Shown piece after piece: positions 41,943-53,292 of a stretch of 64,000 bases of DNA (its first letter is position 1; each line of letters starts with the position of its first letter). Source of the DNA: Pontibacter virosus. Lineage in GTDB: Bacteria > Bacteroidota > Bacteroidia > Cytophagales > Hymenobacteraceae. The DNA lies in assembly GCF_003096355.1 (NCBI RefSeq), contig NZ_QEKI01000020.1:1-64000 (forward strand), given 5' to 3'. A program made the translations under genes and the position numbers. The notes beneath the pieces are model-generated. The model was not told the origin of the DNA and did no database searches. It saw nothing but the letters and a program-made list of their open reading frames with translations.

Positions 41943-42635
41943 CTAAGCCGCCTTCTCTTTTTTGAGCATTTTGAGCAGTGCCTCTGCTGCTGGTTCAGAA
42001 GAGGCTGGGTTCTGCCCCGTGATCAGCAACCCGTCCGTAACCACATAGGGCTGCCAGTCATCGGCTTTGGAATAAATTCCGCCTAGCTCCTGATAGCGGT
42101 CTTCTACCAGGAAGGGTACCACATTGGTTAACTGCACGGCTTCTTCTTCAGTGTTGGTAAAGCCAGCCACATTTTTGCCTTTCACGAGTGGCTCCCCGTT
42201 AGGGCCTTTGGCCTGCATCAGGGCTGCCGGTCCATGGCAAACGGCCGCTACAGGTTTTTGCTGTTTGGCAAAGTCCTCGATAAGTCGAATTGAATCCTTG
42301 TCTTCGGAAAGATCCCATAGCGGACCGTGCCCACCTGGGAAGAAAATAGCATCGTAGTCGTCGGCTTTCACCTCACTTAGTTTATGGGTGCGGGAGAGTT
42401 TGTGCTGCAGGTCGTCGTCTTCATAAAAGCGCCTTGTTGCCTCGGTTTGCGCATCTTTTTCAGTGCTTTTTGGGTCGATCGGCGGTTGACCGCCTTTCGG
42501 GGAGGCAAGGTCCACTTTTACACCGGCATCCGCCAATGTGTAATAGGGAGCGGCAAATTCCTCTACCCAAAAACCGGTCTTTTTTCCGGTATCGCCTAAT
42601 TGGTCGTGTGAAGTAAGGACAAATAATACTTTCAT
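41943..42635 (-). CDS. DJ-1/PfpI family protein (Hsp31-like class I glutamine amidotransferase fold)
   Basis: This 230-residue protein has FPGGHGPLWDLSED (conserved acid region) and the nucleophile elbow KPVAAVCHGPAALMQAKGPNG, with the reactive cysteine. This subgroup includes glyoxalase III and protein-protecting chaperones of the Hsp31 type. A role in aldehyde or stress protection is likely. Confidence 0.9.
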   Translation of the reverse strand: MKVLFVLTSHDQLGDTGKKTGFWVEEFAAPYYTLADAGVKVDLASPKGGQPPIDPKSTEKDAQTEATRRFYEDDDLQHKLSRTHKLSEVKADDYDAIFFPGGHGPLWDLSEDKDSIRLIEDFAKQQKPVAAVCHGPAALMQAKGPNGEPLVKGKNVAGFTNTEEEAVQLTNVVPFLVEDRYQELGGIYSKADDWQPYVVTDGLLITGQNPASSEPAAEALLKMLKKEKAA

Positions 42636-42821
42636 AGTTTTTTATGGTTAGATGGTTGTGGAATATTAAACCAGAAGAACTTCAAACAAAGGACGATAGA
42701 CTTCCTAAGTGTAAAGCTTTGCAAGCGTGATTTCGTACTTCATATTCGATTCAATGAATCAAGGCAAGGCTCGTTCTATACCTATGCCAGTCTTTTTAAC
42801 CTGGTTTAGCCAGGCAATGTT

Positions 42822-43724
42822 TTAACTGAACAGCTCGGAAGACAAGTAGCGATCTCCGCGGTCGCAGATAATACAGACCACTACACCCTCTTCCAGTTCG
42901 GAAATTAGCCGGGTAGTCGCTGCGACAGCCCCGCCACTGCTCATGCCGGCAAACACCCCTTCTTCCCGGGCTAGTCGGCGGGTCATAGCAGTTGCCTCCT
43001 GCTGCGAAACGTCCAGTATGCGATCAACCCGCTCCCGTTCGAAAATTTTGGGCAGGTATGCTTCCGGCCAGCGTCGGATGCCGGGAATCTGAGAGCCTTC
43101 CACAGGCTGGGTGCCGATGATCTGCACTGCCGGGTTTTGCTCTTTCAGATAGCGGGACACCCCCATGATGGTACCGGTCGTACCCATGGCCGACACAAAA
43201 TGTGTGACGGCTCCTTCGGTGTCGTGCCAGATCTCGGGACCTGTGCTGCGGTAATGTGCGGCGTAATTGTCCGGGTTGCCGAACTGGTTAAGTACCAGGT
43301 AGCCGCCTTTCGCTTCTTTCTCCCGCACATAGTCGATGGCCGCCTCCATGGAGCCCTCAGCCGGGGTCAGGGTGACTTTTGCTCCGTAGGCTTCCATGGT
43401 CTTTACTCTTTCCGGAGTGGCGCTGGCAGGCATCACCAACTCAATCTCCACCCCAAACAGCTGCGCGATCATGGCCAAGGCTATACCTGTGTTGCCGCTG
43501 GTGGCCTCGATCAGCCGGGTACCTTTTTTAAGTTCGCCCCTGTCCAGCGCTCCTTTGATCATGCCATAAGCAGCGCGGTCCTTCACACTGCCGCCTGGGT
43601 TGTGGCCTTCCAGCTTGGCCAACAGTTTCACATTCGGGTTCGGCGAAATGTTTTTCAATTCAACTAAAGGCGTATTACCTATAAAATCCAGTAGTGTCCG
43701 TGTCTTTATTGTGCTGTTCATCAT
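42822..43724 (-). CDS. cysM: Cysteine synthase B
   Basis: This 300-residue PLP enzyme carries the PLP-binding lysine in NPGGSVKDRAAYGMI and the substrate loop in LIEATSGNTGIALAM, with the glycine-rich phosphate loop around SAMGTTGTIMGVSRYLKEQNP. The short length and the RRWPEAYLPKIFERERVDRILDVS region fit CysM rather than CysK. It makes cysteine from O-acetylserine and sulfide or thiosulfate. The gap after it to dinB shows no gene. Confidence 0.9.
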   Translation of the reverse strand: MMNSTIKTRTLLDFIGNTPLVELKNISPNPNVKLLAKLEGHNPGGSVKDRAAYGMIKGALDRGELKKGTRLIEATSGNTGIALAMIAQLFGVEIELVMPASATPERVKTMEAYGAKVTLTPAEGSMEAAIDYVREKEAKGGYLVLNQFGNPDNYAAHYRSTGPEIWHDTEGAVTHFVSAMGTTGTIMGVSRYLKEQNPAVQIIGTQPVEGSQIPGIRRWPEAYLPKIFERERVDRILDVSQQEATAMTRRLAREEGVFAGMSSGGAVAATTRLISELEEGVVVCIICDRGDRYLSSELFS

Positions 43725-43985
43725 CTTTACCTGTACGTGTTTAGTGCCGGAATGGAATTGCCCTCTAAATGAAAGGAGAAGGCATCAGGCATAAAGTTTC
43801 TCCCGGATCAGTTTCATGAATGATACAGGAAAGTCACGTCCTACCGTAGAGAAGTGCTCCAGTAAAACGGGAATGAATACAGATTAGCATCACGTGGTAT
43901 ATATTGCCCTGAGCAGGTATATAACGTCACCATATTTAGTCGCTAGAAACTCCTAAACTCTCAATCTCCCCAACTCCTAAACTAT

Positions 43986-43993
43986 TATCTTTG
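43986..43993 (+). promoter_or_regulatory. -7 box directly before dinB, suggesting a leaderless mRNA
   Basis: TATCTTTG fits TAnnTTTG exactly and ends five bases before the ATG at 43999. In Bacteroidota transcription starts about seven bases past the box, so the transcript would begin at or near the start codon. Confidence 0.6.
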
Positions 43994-43998
43994 TAGCC

Positions 43999-45072
43999 AT
44001 GCCTATCCGCAAGATTATTCACATCGACATGGACGCCTTTTTTGCCTCCGTGGAGCAACGCGACAACCCGGAGCTGCGCGGAAAACCCGTGGCGGTGGGT
44101 GGTTCGCGGGCAAGGGGTGTGGTGGCGGCGGCCAGTTACGAGGCCCGCAGGTATGGCGTGCACTCTGCGCTTGCTTCCAAGATCGCAGCCCAGCGCTGTC
44201 CGCAGTTGATCTTCGTAAAGCCTCGCTTTGAGGTATACAGTGCCGTGTCACGCCAGATACGCGAGATCTTTTACTCCTATACTGATCTGGTGGAGCCGCT
44301 CTCCCTGGACGAGGCTTACCTCGACGTGACAGAAAACAAGATCGGCATGCCCTCGGCAACCATCATCGCCAACGAGATCAGGGCCAAGATTCAGGAGGAA
44401 ACCGGATTGACAGCTTCTGCCGGGGTGTCTTTCAATAAGTTTCTGGCAAAGATCGCCTCGGACATGAACAAGCCCAACGGCTTCACGCTCATCACGCCGG
44501 ATAAAGCCGAGGAAGTGGTAGCCGCGCTGGCCATCGAGAAATTCTACGGCATAGGCAAAGTAACAGCGGCCAAACTACAGAGCATGGGCATCCTCACCGG
44601 CGCCGACTTGCGGGAGCGCAGCGAAGAGGAACTTGTGCGGCACTTCGGCAAGACAGGTCGCTATTACTACCGCATTGCCCGTGCGCAGGACGAACGCGAG
44701 GTACAGCCGCACCGCATCCGCAAGTCCATCGGCTCGGAGCGTACCTTTGAAGTGGACCTGACAGAAGAGGAAGTGATGCTCCCGGAGCTGGAAAGACTGG
44801 CCAAGGAAGTAGCACATGACATGGAACGGCTGCAGACCACAGCCAAGACCATCACGGTCAAGATCAAGTACTTCGACTTTAACCAGACCACCCGCAGCAA
44901 AACCTTTCTGGGTGAGATCAAGTCAGCTGACGCCATCTTTACCATCGCCCGTGACCTGCTCCGCACCCCCCAACTGCCACAATACCCGGTGCGGCTTTTA
45001 GGTATAACGGCCTCCTCCCTCCTCTACCAGCACGACAAGATGGAAGGCTACCAGCTGACCCTGGAGTTTTAA
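43999..45072 (+). CDS. dinB: DNA polymerase IV (Y family)
   Basis: This 357-residue protein has the palm motifs IIHIDMDAFFASVEQRDNPELRGKPVAVGG and LSLDEAYLDVT with the catalytic acids, ASYEARRYGVHSAL, and the finger/thumb GVSFNKFLAKIASDMNKPNGFTLI followed by FYGIGKVTAAKLQSMGI. It is a translesion polymerase. The C-terminal little finger is present but no clear clamp-binding tail is seen. Confidence 0.95.
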   Translation: MPIRKIIHIDMDAFFASVEQRDNPELRGKPVAVGGSRARGVVAAASYEARRYGVHSALASKIAAQRCPQLIFVKPRFEVYSAVSRQIREIFYSYTDLVEPLSLDEAYLDVTENKIGMPSATIIANEIRAKIQEETGLTASAGVSFNKFLAKIASDMNKPNGFTLITPDKAEEVVAALAIEKFYGIGKVTAAKLQSMGILTGADLRERSEEELVRHFGKTGRYYYRIARAQDEREVQPHRIRKSIGSERTFEVDLTEEEVMLPELERLAKEVAHDMERLQTTAKTITVKIKYFDFNQTTRSKTFLGEIKSADAIFTIARDLLRTPQLPQYPVRLLGITASSLLYQHDKMEGYQLTLEF

Positions 45073-45078
45073 AAACGC

Positions 45079-46698
45079 TTACTTCCTGGCTGTGTACTTT
45101 TTGGCCTGGGCCCAGCTTTCACGTTCGCCGTCGGCTTCAGGAGAAGTTTCGAGAAGTTCCAGGTAGTAGCTTTTTGCCTTCTGCTTGTCTTTGGCTCTTT
45201 CAGCAGCGAGGGCTGCCCCGTAAAGACTGTTGTAGCGTTTGGGTGATACCTGCAGACTGGCTTCATAAGCCAGCATGGCTTCCGCAGGCTTCTTGCTCAG
45301 CAGCAGCATGTCGCCCAACAGTTCCCGGGCCGGCACAACAGCACCCGGCGTCACCGGATGTTTATCCAGCGCATCTTCTTTGTCAGCCGCTTCCCGCATC
45401 AGAGCCAGTCCCTTTTCCTTGTCCCCGTTTTGATACGCCAGCCATGCTTGCACCGCCATTTGCTGGGCTTCGGCTTGTGCTGCCCAGTAGGTGTCGCCTG
45501 AGCTGCTCAGTTGTGTACGCAGCTTGTCCAGCGCTACAATAGCCTCTTCTGCCACCGCAGCATTGCCGGAACGGGCTCCACCTATACCTCGGGCAAAGTG
45601 GGTGATAGCTTCCGCCCCGGGGTAATTGTACCAGGTAAAATTTTGAGGTGACCGTATGGGCAGGCTGGCCGCCTCCGCCCATTTTCCCCGTTCTAGCGCA
45701 TGGCGTGCAGGTATAGCGGCCAGTGCATAGGCTGTCGCGAACGAAGGTGTATACCCGGCAACAGCTTGCATTTTATCGACTACCTCCTGCGCTTTCTTGT
45801 CTCGCCCCTGCTGCAGGTAGCCATAGGCCATGTAGTCCAGCGCGTGCGGGTAGTGCATGGATACAACATCTTTAGAAGACTGCCTCAGCGCGGCATCAGC
45901 GGACCGGATGTTCCAATCCACGGCATCTGTCCACTGCCCCAGGCGAATGAAAATGTGGCTTGGCATGTGCAGGGCATGCGGCACGTCAGGCGCAATACGC
46001 TCATACTCCCGCGATACTTCAACGGCTTTGTGAGCCAGCAAGGGGTTGTCGTAGGCGTGGATGATGTAGTGAAACAGACCCGGGTGGTCTGGGTGCTTTG
46101 CATGCAGTTGTTCCAGCAATGCACCTGCTTCCTTCTGCTTCGCAAAGGTTTTGTCAGTCTTAGGAGCCGTGCCAAGCTGGCCCAACGCATAAAAAGCAGC
46201 TGCCTCCACTTCATCCGGATAGGCTTCATGTGCTTGCTTATACCCTTGCTCAAAGGCTTTCAGTTGATCTGCATAGGTAGAGCTTCCCCAATTTTCATAA
46301 AACCGGGCGACGGCTTTGATATAGGCTTTCTCCTTATCTGTCAGGTTCTTCTGCTGCCGGGCTTGCTCCACGGCTGCCTGCCCTTTCTGCAGGTTGTCAT
46401 CGGTAGGGCGTTCGCCCCACAATGGGTGGATGTAACTCATGGCAATACCCCATTGCGCCATGCCGCAGTCCGGGGCGATGGCTGCCGCCGCCGCAAACTC
46501 CTGCTCTGCCTGCTCATACATCATGTGGTGCATGAGTGCGAGCCCGCTGTCAAAATGCCGCTGCGCCTCCTCGTTACAGGAAGTTTGCAGATTTACGGTA
46601 CCATGTTTGGTGGCATGCCCTTGCGCGGTCGCTTTATACCCACCAGGTATGGCAAAGACAATGCACCATGCGATGGCTATAACACGTGATGTTCGCAT
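45079..46698 (-). CDS. Secreted TPR-repeat protein
   Basis: This 539-residue protein has a signal peptide (IAIAWCIVFAIPGGYKATAQG) and many TPR-like helical pairs, e.g. HFDSGLALMHHMMYEQAEQEFAAAAAIAPDCGMAQWGIAMSYIHPLW and GDMLLLSKKPAEAMLAYEASLQVSPKRYNSLYGAALAAERAKDKQKAKSYYLELLE. Function is unknown; members of this kind are periplasmic. It is convergent with dinB with only six bases between stops. Confidence 0.8.
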   Translation of the reverse strand: MRTSRVIAIAWCIVFAIPGGYKATAQGHATKHGTVNLQTSCNEEAQRHFDSGLALMHHMMYEQAEQEFAAAAAIAPDCGMAQWGIAMSYIHPLWGERPTDDNLQKGQAAVEQARQQKNLTDKEKAYIKAVARFYENWGSSTYADQLKAFEQGYKQAHEAYPDEVEAAAFYALGQLGTAPKTDKTFAKQKEAGALLEQLHAKHPDHPGLFHYIIHAYDNPLLAHKAVEVSREYERIAPDVPHALHMPSHIFIRLGQWTDAVDWNIRSADAALRQSSKDVVSMHYPHALDYMAYGYLQQGRDKKAQEVVDKMQAVAGYTPSFATAYALAAIPARHALERGKWAEAASLPIRSPQNFTWYNYPGAEAITHFARGIGGARSGNAAVAEEAIVALDKLRTQLSSSGDTYWAAQAEAQQMAVQAWLAYQNGDKEKGLALMREAADKEDALDKHPVTPGAVVPARELLGDMLLLSKKPAEAMLAYEASLQVSPKRYNSLYGAALAAERAKDKQKAKSYYLELLETSPEADGERESWAQAKKYTARK

Positions 46699-47011
46699 GC
46701 TCTTACGTTCAGTTGTTGAAATACATTTGAGTCAGAAGCAGGGACGATGAACGTCAATAGTTAAGCTGCTAAATGCTTAATAATGAAGGAGTCTGTTAGG
46801 TATACAAGAAATACGGCCTATCTTATTTTCTACTCATTCCGCTGTGATATGTTTATCTTTTATGGCATTGTTCTAATAAGGGAGACCAATTTAAAATAAG
46901 CTGGCTGAAGCGATTAAACCATTCTTTTGTGGCGTAGTCTTTTATCAGATACCTTAATCAGGTATATTGTGAAACACTAATCTTAAATCTAACCCAATCT
47001 TTCACCCCATT

Positions 47012-49519
47012 ATGAGCAAAAATGTACGCTACGCCCGACTGGCTACACTGCTTCTGGCTGGTGCACTTATAGCACCGCCTGCCTTTGCGCAGAGCAAGGA
47101 AAAAAAGAAGATGAAAAAAGCCAAGCAGGAAGCAACCACCACACAGGCTACTCCGGCCACTAAAAAAGAGGATAGCGGCGTAAAGCCCTACGCCAGCGTG
47201 ATCACCCCCAATGCCGTGACGGACGAAGGCCTTTTCAAAGTGCACCGCATCGACGAAAAATACTTCTACGAAATTCCGGACACGCTCCTCAACCGCGACA
47301 TGCTGATGGTGAGCCGTATTGCCAAAACAGCCACAAACCTCGGTTATGGCGGTGAAGAGCTGAACCGCCAGATGCTGCGCTGGGAAAAGAAAGGCAACCG
47401 CATTCTGCTGCGCCTGATCTCTTACCAGAACGTAGCCAGTGACACGCTGGAAATCTACCACTCGGTACAGAACTCCAACCTGGCCCCGGTTATACAGGCC
47501 TTTGATGTAAAAGCCTTTAACAACGGTACTTCTGTTGTGGAAGTGACCGACTTTTTCTCGAAGGACGTGCAGGCCCTTGGTCTGAACAAGCGCCAGCGTG
47601 AGTCTTATAAGGTAAAGCGTCTGGATGACAAGCGTTCCTTCGTGGAGGGCATCAAGAGCTTCCCGCTCAACATTGAGGCGCGCTCACTCATGACCTACGA
47701 GGCGACTGATCCGCCTGCCAACTCCAATGCCGGTACCATCACCGTGGAGTTGAACCACTCCATGCTCTTGCTGCCAAAGGTACCGATGCCTGCCCGTCGT
47801 TTTGACGAGCGCGTGGGTTACTTCACGCTATCGCAGACCGACTACGGCACCGACGAGCAGCGTGCTGCCAAGCGCCGCTACATCGTGCGCTGGAGACTGG
47901 AGCCAAAAGACAAAGAAGCCTATGCCCGGGGTGAGTTGGTAGAGCCTATTAAGCCTATCGTTTACTACATCGACCCGGCTACACCAATGAAATGGCGCCC
48001 ATACCTGAAGCAGGGCGTTGAGGACTGGAACAAGGCCTTTGAGGCAGCCGGTTTCAAAAACGCGATCATCGCCAAAGATCCGCCAACCCCGGAAGAAGAT
48101 CCGGAGTTCAGCACAGAAGACGCGCGCTACTCGGTAATCCGCTACTTCTCTTCTGAGACGCAGAACGCTTACGGCCCGAACGTACACGACCCGCGCTCCG
48201 GCGAAATCCTGGAAAGCCACATCGGCTGGTACCACAACGTGATGAACCTGCTCCGTAACTGGTACTTTGTGCAAACGGCCGCCGTAAACCCGGACGCCCG
48301 TGGCATTAAGTTCAAAGACGAAGTGATGGGCGAGCTGATCCGCTTTGTGTCGGCGCACGAAGTGGGCCATACCCTGGGTCTGCCGCACAACATGGGCTCG
48401 AGCGCTGCCTTCCCGGTTGAGAAACTGCGCGATGCCAAGTTTACCAATGAGATGGGCACCGCCCCTTCTATCATGGACTACGCCCGTTTCAACTACGTGG
48501 CGCAGCCAGAGGACAAGGGTGTCGCCCTCATGCCAGGTATAGGCGTGTACGACAAGCATTCTGTGAAGTGGGGATACACTTACTTCCCGGAGATGAACGG
48601 GTACGACAACGTAGCCAAGCTGTCGCAATGGATCCTGGAAAAAGGAGACGACCCGATGTACCGCTTCGGCCGTCAGCAAGGCAACCCGATCGACCCGTCT
48701 TCGCAAACAGAAGACCTGGGTGATGATGCCATGCTGGCCAGCCACTACGGCATCCTGAACCTGAAACGCATCATGCCAAACCTGATGGAGTGGACGAAGG
48801 AAGAGAACAAGAATTACGACGACCTGCAGGAGATGTATGGCCAGGTGCTGGGCCAGTGGAACCGCTACATGGGACACGTAACGGCTAACATTGGCGGTAT
48901 ATACGAGAACTACAAGACCTACGAACAGAAAGGTGACGTGTACGCTGCCGTACCGAAAGAAAAGCAGCAGCGCGCCATGAAGTTCCTCAACGAGCAGGGC
49001 TTTGCCACGCCTACCTGGATGCTGGACCAGAACATCCTGCGCAAGATAGAGTCGGCAGGCGCAGTAGAGCGCGTACGCACGGCACAGGTGAACATCCTGA
49101 ACAACGTGCTGGAGCCAGGCCGTATGCAGCGCCTATTGGAGTCGCAGGCGGCACTGGGAAGCAAAACCTATACCTTGCCTGAGATGATGGCTGACCTGCG
49201 CAATGGCGTGTGGTCTGAAATCGGAAGCGGCAAGAACGTGGATATGTACCGTCGCAACCTGCAGCGCGGCTACCTCGACCGCATGGAGTACCTGATGAAA
49301 GAAGAGCAGCCTTCTGTTCCGGCCAGCGCCCGTGCTTTTGCAGGCGTAACGACGGTGAAGGTTTCCCAGTCCGATATCCGCCCGATGGTGCGCGGCGAAC
49401 TGACTGCTTTGCGCAACCAGATCAGAGCCTCTTTGCCAAAGACGCAGGATAGCATGACGAAGTACCATTTGCAGGACGCACTGGCACGCATCGACAACAT
49501 CCTGAACCCGAAAAGTTAA
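47012..49519 (+). CDS. Secreted zinc metalloprotease (DUF5117 type), second paralogue
   Basis: This 835-residue protein has a signal peptide (LATLLLAGALIAPPAFAQS), a basic Lys-rich stretch, the DUF5117-like N-terminal half (FKVHRIDEKYFYEIPDTLLNRDMLMVSRI), and the catalytic SAHEVGHTLGLPHNMGSS. A C-terminal helical DUF4953-like region follows. It is a clear paralogue of the gene at 32281 but well diverged. A -7 box was not found. The 313-base gap before it shows nothing. Confidence 0.88.
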   Translation: MSKNVRYARLATLLLAGALIAPPAFAQSKEKKKMKKAKQEATTTQATPATKKEDSGVKPYASVITPNAVTDEGLFKVHRIDEKYFYEIPDTLLNRDMLMVSRIAKTATNLGYGGEELNRQMLRWEKKGNRILLRLISYQNVASDTLEIYHSVQNSNLAPVIQAFDVKAFNNGTSVVEVTDFFSKDVQALGLNKRQRESYKVKRLDDKRSFVEGIKSFPLNIEARSLMTYEATDPPANSNAGTITVELNHSMLLLPKVPMPARRFDERVGYFTLSQTDYGTDEQRAAKRRYIVRWRLEPKDKEAYARGELVEPIKPIVYYIDPATPMKWRPYLKQGVEDWNKAFEAAGFKNAIIAKDPPTPEEDPEFSTEDARYSVIRYFSSETQNAYGPNVHDPRSGEILESHIGWYHNVMNLLRNWYFVQTAAVNPDARGIKFKDEVMGELIRFVSAHEVGHTLGLPHNMGSSAAFPVEKLRDAKFTNEMGTAPSIMDYARFNYVAQPEDKGVALMPGIGVYDKHSVKWGYTYFPEMNGYDNVAKLSQWILEKGDDPMYRFGRQQGNPIDPSSQTEDLGDDAMLASHYGILNLKRIMPNLMEWTKEENKNYDDLQEMYGQVLGQWNRYMGHVTANIGGIYENYKTYEQKGDVYAAVPKEKQQRAMKFLNEQGFATPTWMLDQNILRKIESAGAVERVRTAQVNILNNVLEPGRMQRLLESQAALGSKTYTLPEMMADLRNGVWSEIGSGKNVDMYRRNLQRGYLDRMEYLMKEEQPSVPASARAFAGVTTVKVSQSDIRPMVRGELTALRNQIRASLPKTQDSMTKYHLQDALARIDNILNPKS

Positions 49520-49540
49520 TTTTCCTGTTTTATGATAGCG

Positions 49541-49574
49541 AAAGCCCCGGCCACTTTGGCTGGGGCTTTTTATT
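49541..49574 (+). terminator. Terminator after the second metalloprotease gene
   Basis: AAAGCCCCGGCCA (49541-49553) pairs with TGGCTGGGGCTTT, followed by a T-run; one G-U pair in the stem. Confidence 0.9.
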
Positions 49575-49660
49575 TGCTGTTTCAGTTGAATATTAACTAA
49601 GATATCCTATGCAAAAAACAGAACAATGGGGTTCCGTACCGGAAAATCAAATATATCTTG

Positions 49661-49668
49661 TACCTTTG
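49661..49668 (+). promoter_or_regulatory. -7 box before pyrG
   Basis: TACCTTTG fits TAnnTTTG and lies 25 bases before the pyrG ATG. It is the likely start of the pyrG-yidC transcript. Confidence 0.55.
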
Positions 49669-49690
49669 TAGCCCATAAAGTTTAACCTAA

Positions 49691-51307
<1,617 letters not shown>

Positions 51308-51342
51308 GCGTTAACCTAAACACATTATTATTTTTTCATTAA

Positions 51343-53187
51343 ATGGATAGAAATCAAGCTATTGGCTTTGGATTGATTGCCGTGCTCCTGCTGGCTTACT
51401 CCTTCTTCTTCGCGGGTACGAACGAAGAAGCCAACACTCCGGCATTTGACCAGACAGCCAAGGTAGAGCAGGTGCAGACGGGACCCGCTCCTGTAGTCGA
51501 GGACGACTCGCTGGCACAGGTGCGCCGTGCAGCTGCCCTGGGCACTTTCAGTGCAGCCGCAACCGGCGAGGCCAGTACCACGACCCTCGAAAACCAGAAC
51601 ATGACCGTTTCCTTCAACAGCAAAGGCGGCCAGGTTGAGGAAGTGGTCCTGAAGAACTACAAAGACTACAAAGGCAATACTTTGGTGCTCTTCGACCGTG
51701 AAAGCAGCAAGACTGATGTGCAGTTCACTACCAACGATGGCAAGAACATCCGCCTGTCAGACCTGTATTTCACTCCTTCGGAAGTGCAGACGGTAAACGT
51801 AGGCGATGTGCCAGCGCAATCCCTCACCTACCGCGCCGACCTGGGCAATGGCCAGACCATCGACCAGATCTATACCTTGTTCGACAACAGCTTTCAGGTA
51901 GGTTACAAACTGGATTTCAAAGGCCTGAACAACCAGATCAGCGGCGAAAACGTGACCATGACCTGGAATGATCAGTTGAAGCAGTTGGAAAAGGACATGC
52001 CGCAGAACAGGGCTAAGTCTACCATCAACTACTATACCGCCGACGAGAGCTTCGATTATCTTTCTATTTCAGAAGGCACAGAGGTGGAGAACATCTCTGA
52101 ACCAATGAAGTGGGTGGCTAACAAGCAGAACTTCTTCACAGCGGGCATCATCGCTACGAACACCTTCGCTGGCGCCAAACTGGAGTCTGTGACCGATCCG
52201 GCTGACACTTCTGTGGTAAAAACCCTGAACTCCCAGATCCTGATCCCGACGGCTGACCTGCTGAGCGGCAAAGGTGAGTTCACATACTACTTTGGTCCGA
52301 ACGACTACAAGATCCTGAAGCACATGGGCAACGAGTTCAACAAGAATCTTGACTTGGGCTGGGGCATTTTCTCGTGGGTGAACAAGTGGATCATTATCCC
52401 GGCGTTCGACTTCCTGGAAAATTACATCAGCAGCTACGGTATCATCATCATCCTGCTGGTGCTCTACATCAAGCTGATCCTGATGCCGCTCACCTACAAG
52501 TCGCACATGTCGATGGCGAAGATGAAGGTGCTGAAGCCGGAGATTGATGCCATAAAAGAGCGCAACGACGGCGACATGCAGAAGACGCAGATGGAAACCA
52601 TGAAGCTGTACGGCGAAATGGGCGTGAACCCGCTTAGCGGCTGTATCCCGATGGTGCTGCAGATTCCGATCCTGTTTGCGATGTTCAACTTCTTCCCGAA
52701 CTCGATCGAGCTCCGCCAGGAGGCTTTCCTGTGGGCCGATGACCTTTCGACGTACGATGTATTCGTGAACCTGCCGTTTACTATACCTTTCTATGGCAGC
52801 CACGTGAGTATGTTCACGCTGTTGATGACGGCTTCTACGATCCTCTATACCTGGTCGAACAACCAGATGAACGTGTCGATGCAAGGCCCGATGAAGTACT
52901 ACATGTACATGATGCCGATTATCTTCATGTTCGTGCTGAACTCGTTCCCGGCAGGTCTTTCATTCTACTACTTTGTGTCGAACATGGTGACCTTCGGACA
53001 GATGGCCATCATGCGCAAGTTTGTTGATGAAGACAAGATCAGAAGAAAACTGGAGGAGAACAGAGATAAGCGCAAAGACAAGAAGAAAACGGGTGGTCCT
53101 TCGTTTACCGAGCGTATGCAGGAAGCCATGCGTGCCGCCTCTGAAAAAGAGCAGCAGCGCCGTAACAACCCGAAACTCAAGAAATAA
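51343..53187 (+). CDS. yidC: Membrane protein insertase YidC
   Basis: This 614-residue protein has an N-terminal membrane anchor (GFGLIAVLLLAYSFFFAG), a large periplasmic domain (about residues 80-340), and the conserved insertase core (YGIIIILLVLYIKLILMPLTYKSHMSMAKMKVLKPEIDAIKER and NPLSGCIPMVLQIPILFAMFNFFP). A Lys/Arg-rich cytoplasmic tail follows. It inserts proteins into the inner membrane. Confidence 0.97.
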   Translation: MDRNQAIGFGLIAVLLLAYSFFFAGTNEEANTPAFDQTAKVEQVQTGPAPVVEDDSLAQVRRAAALGTFSAAATGEASTTTLENQNMTVSFNSKGGQVEEVVLKNYKDYKGNTLVLFDRESSKTDVQFTTNDGKNIRLSDLYFTPSEVQTVNVGDVPAQSLTYRADLGNGQTIDQIYTLFDNSFQVGYKLDFKGLNNQISGENVTMTWNDQLKQLEKDMPQNRAKSTINYYTADESFDYLSISEGTEVENISEPMKWVANKQNFFTAGIIATNTFAGAKLESVTDPADTSVVKTLNSQILIPTADLLSGKGEFTYYFGPNDYKILKHMGNEFNKNLDLGWGIFSWVNKWIIIPAFDFLENYISSYGIIIILLVLYIKLILMPLTYKSHMSMAKMKVLKPEIDAIKERNDGDMQKTQMETMKLYGEMGVNPLSGCIPMVLQIPILFAMFNFFPNSIELRQEAFLWADDLSTYDVFVNLPFTIPFYGSHVSMFTLLMTASTILYTWSNNQMNVSMQGPMKYYMYMMPIIFMFVLNSFPAGLSFYYFVSNMVTFGQMAIMRKFVDEDKIRRKLEENRDKRKDKKKTGGPSFTERMQEAMRAASEKEQQRRNNPKLKK

Positions 53188-53211
53188 GCACCTCCGTGCT
53201 ATACCTGACAG

Positions 53212-53238
53212 AAAGCCCCGAAGCAGTTCGGGGCTTTT
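53212..53238 (+). terminator. Terminator after yidC
   Basis: AAAGCCCCGAA (53212-53222) and TTCGGGGCTTT (53227-53237) form an 11-bp stem followed by a T-run. Confidence 0.92.
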
Positions 53239-53292
53239 TTTGTTTGACCCTATTTGTTGTTTTGCGTATAGGCCTATACCTATATAAATACC

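Noticed and set aside
47828-48877. Minus-strand open frame of 349 codons opposite the second metalloprotease
   Set aside because: The plus strand encodes a complete protease with HEVGH; the antisense product is low complexity and unlike any family.
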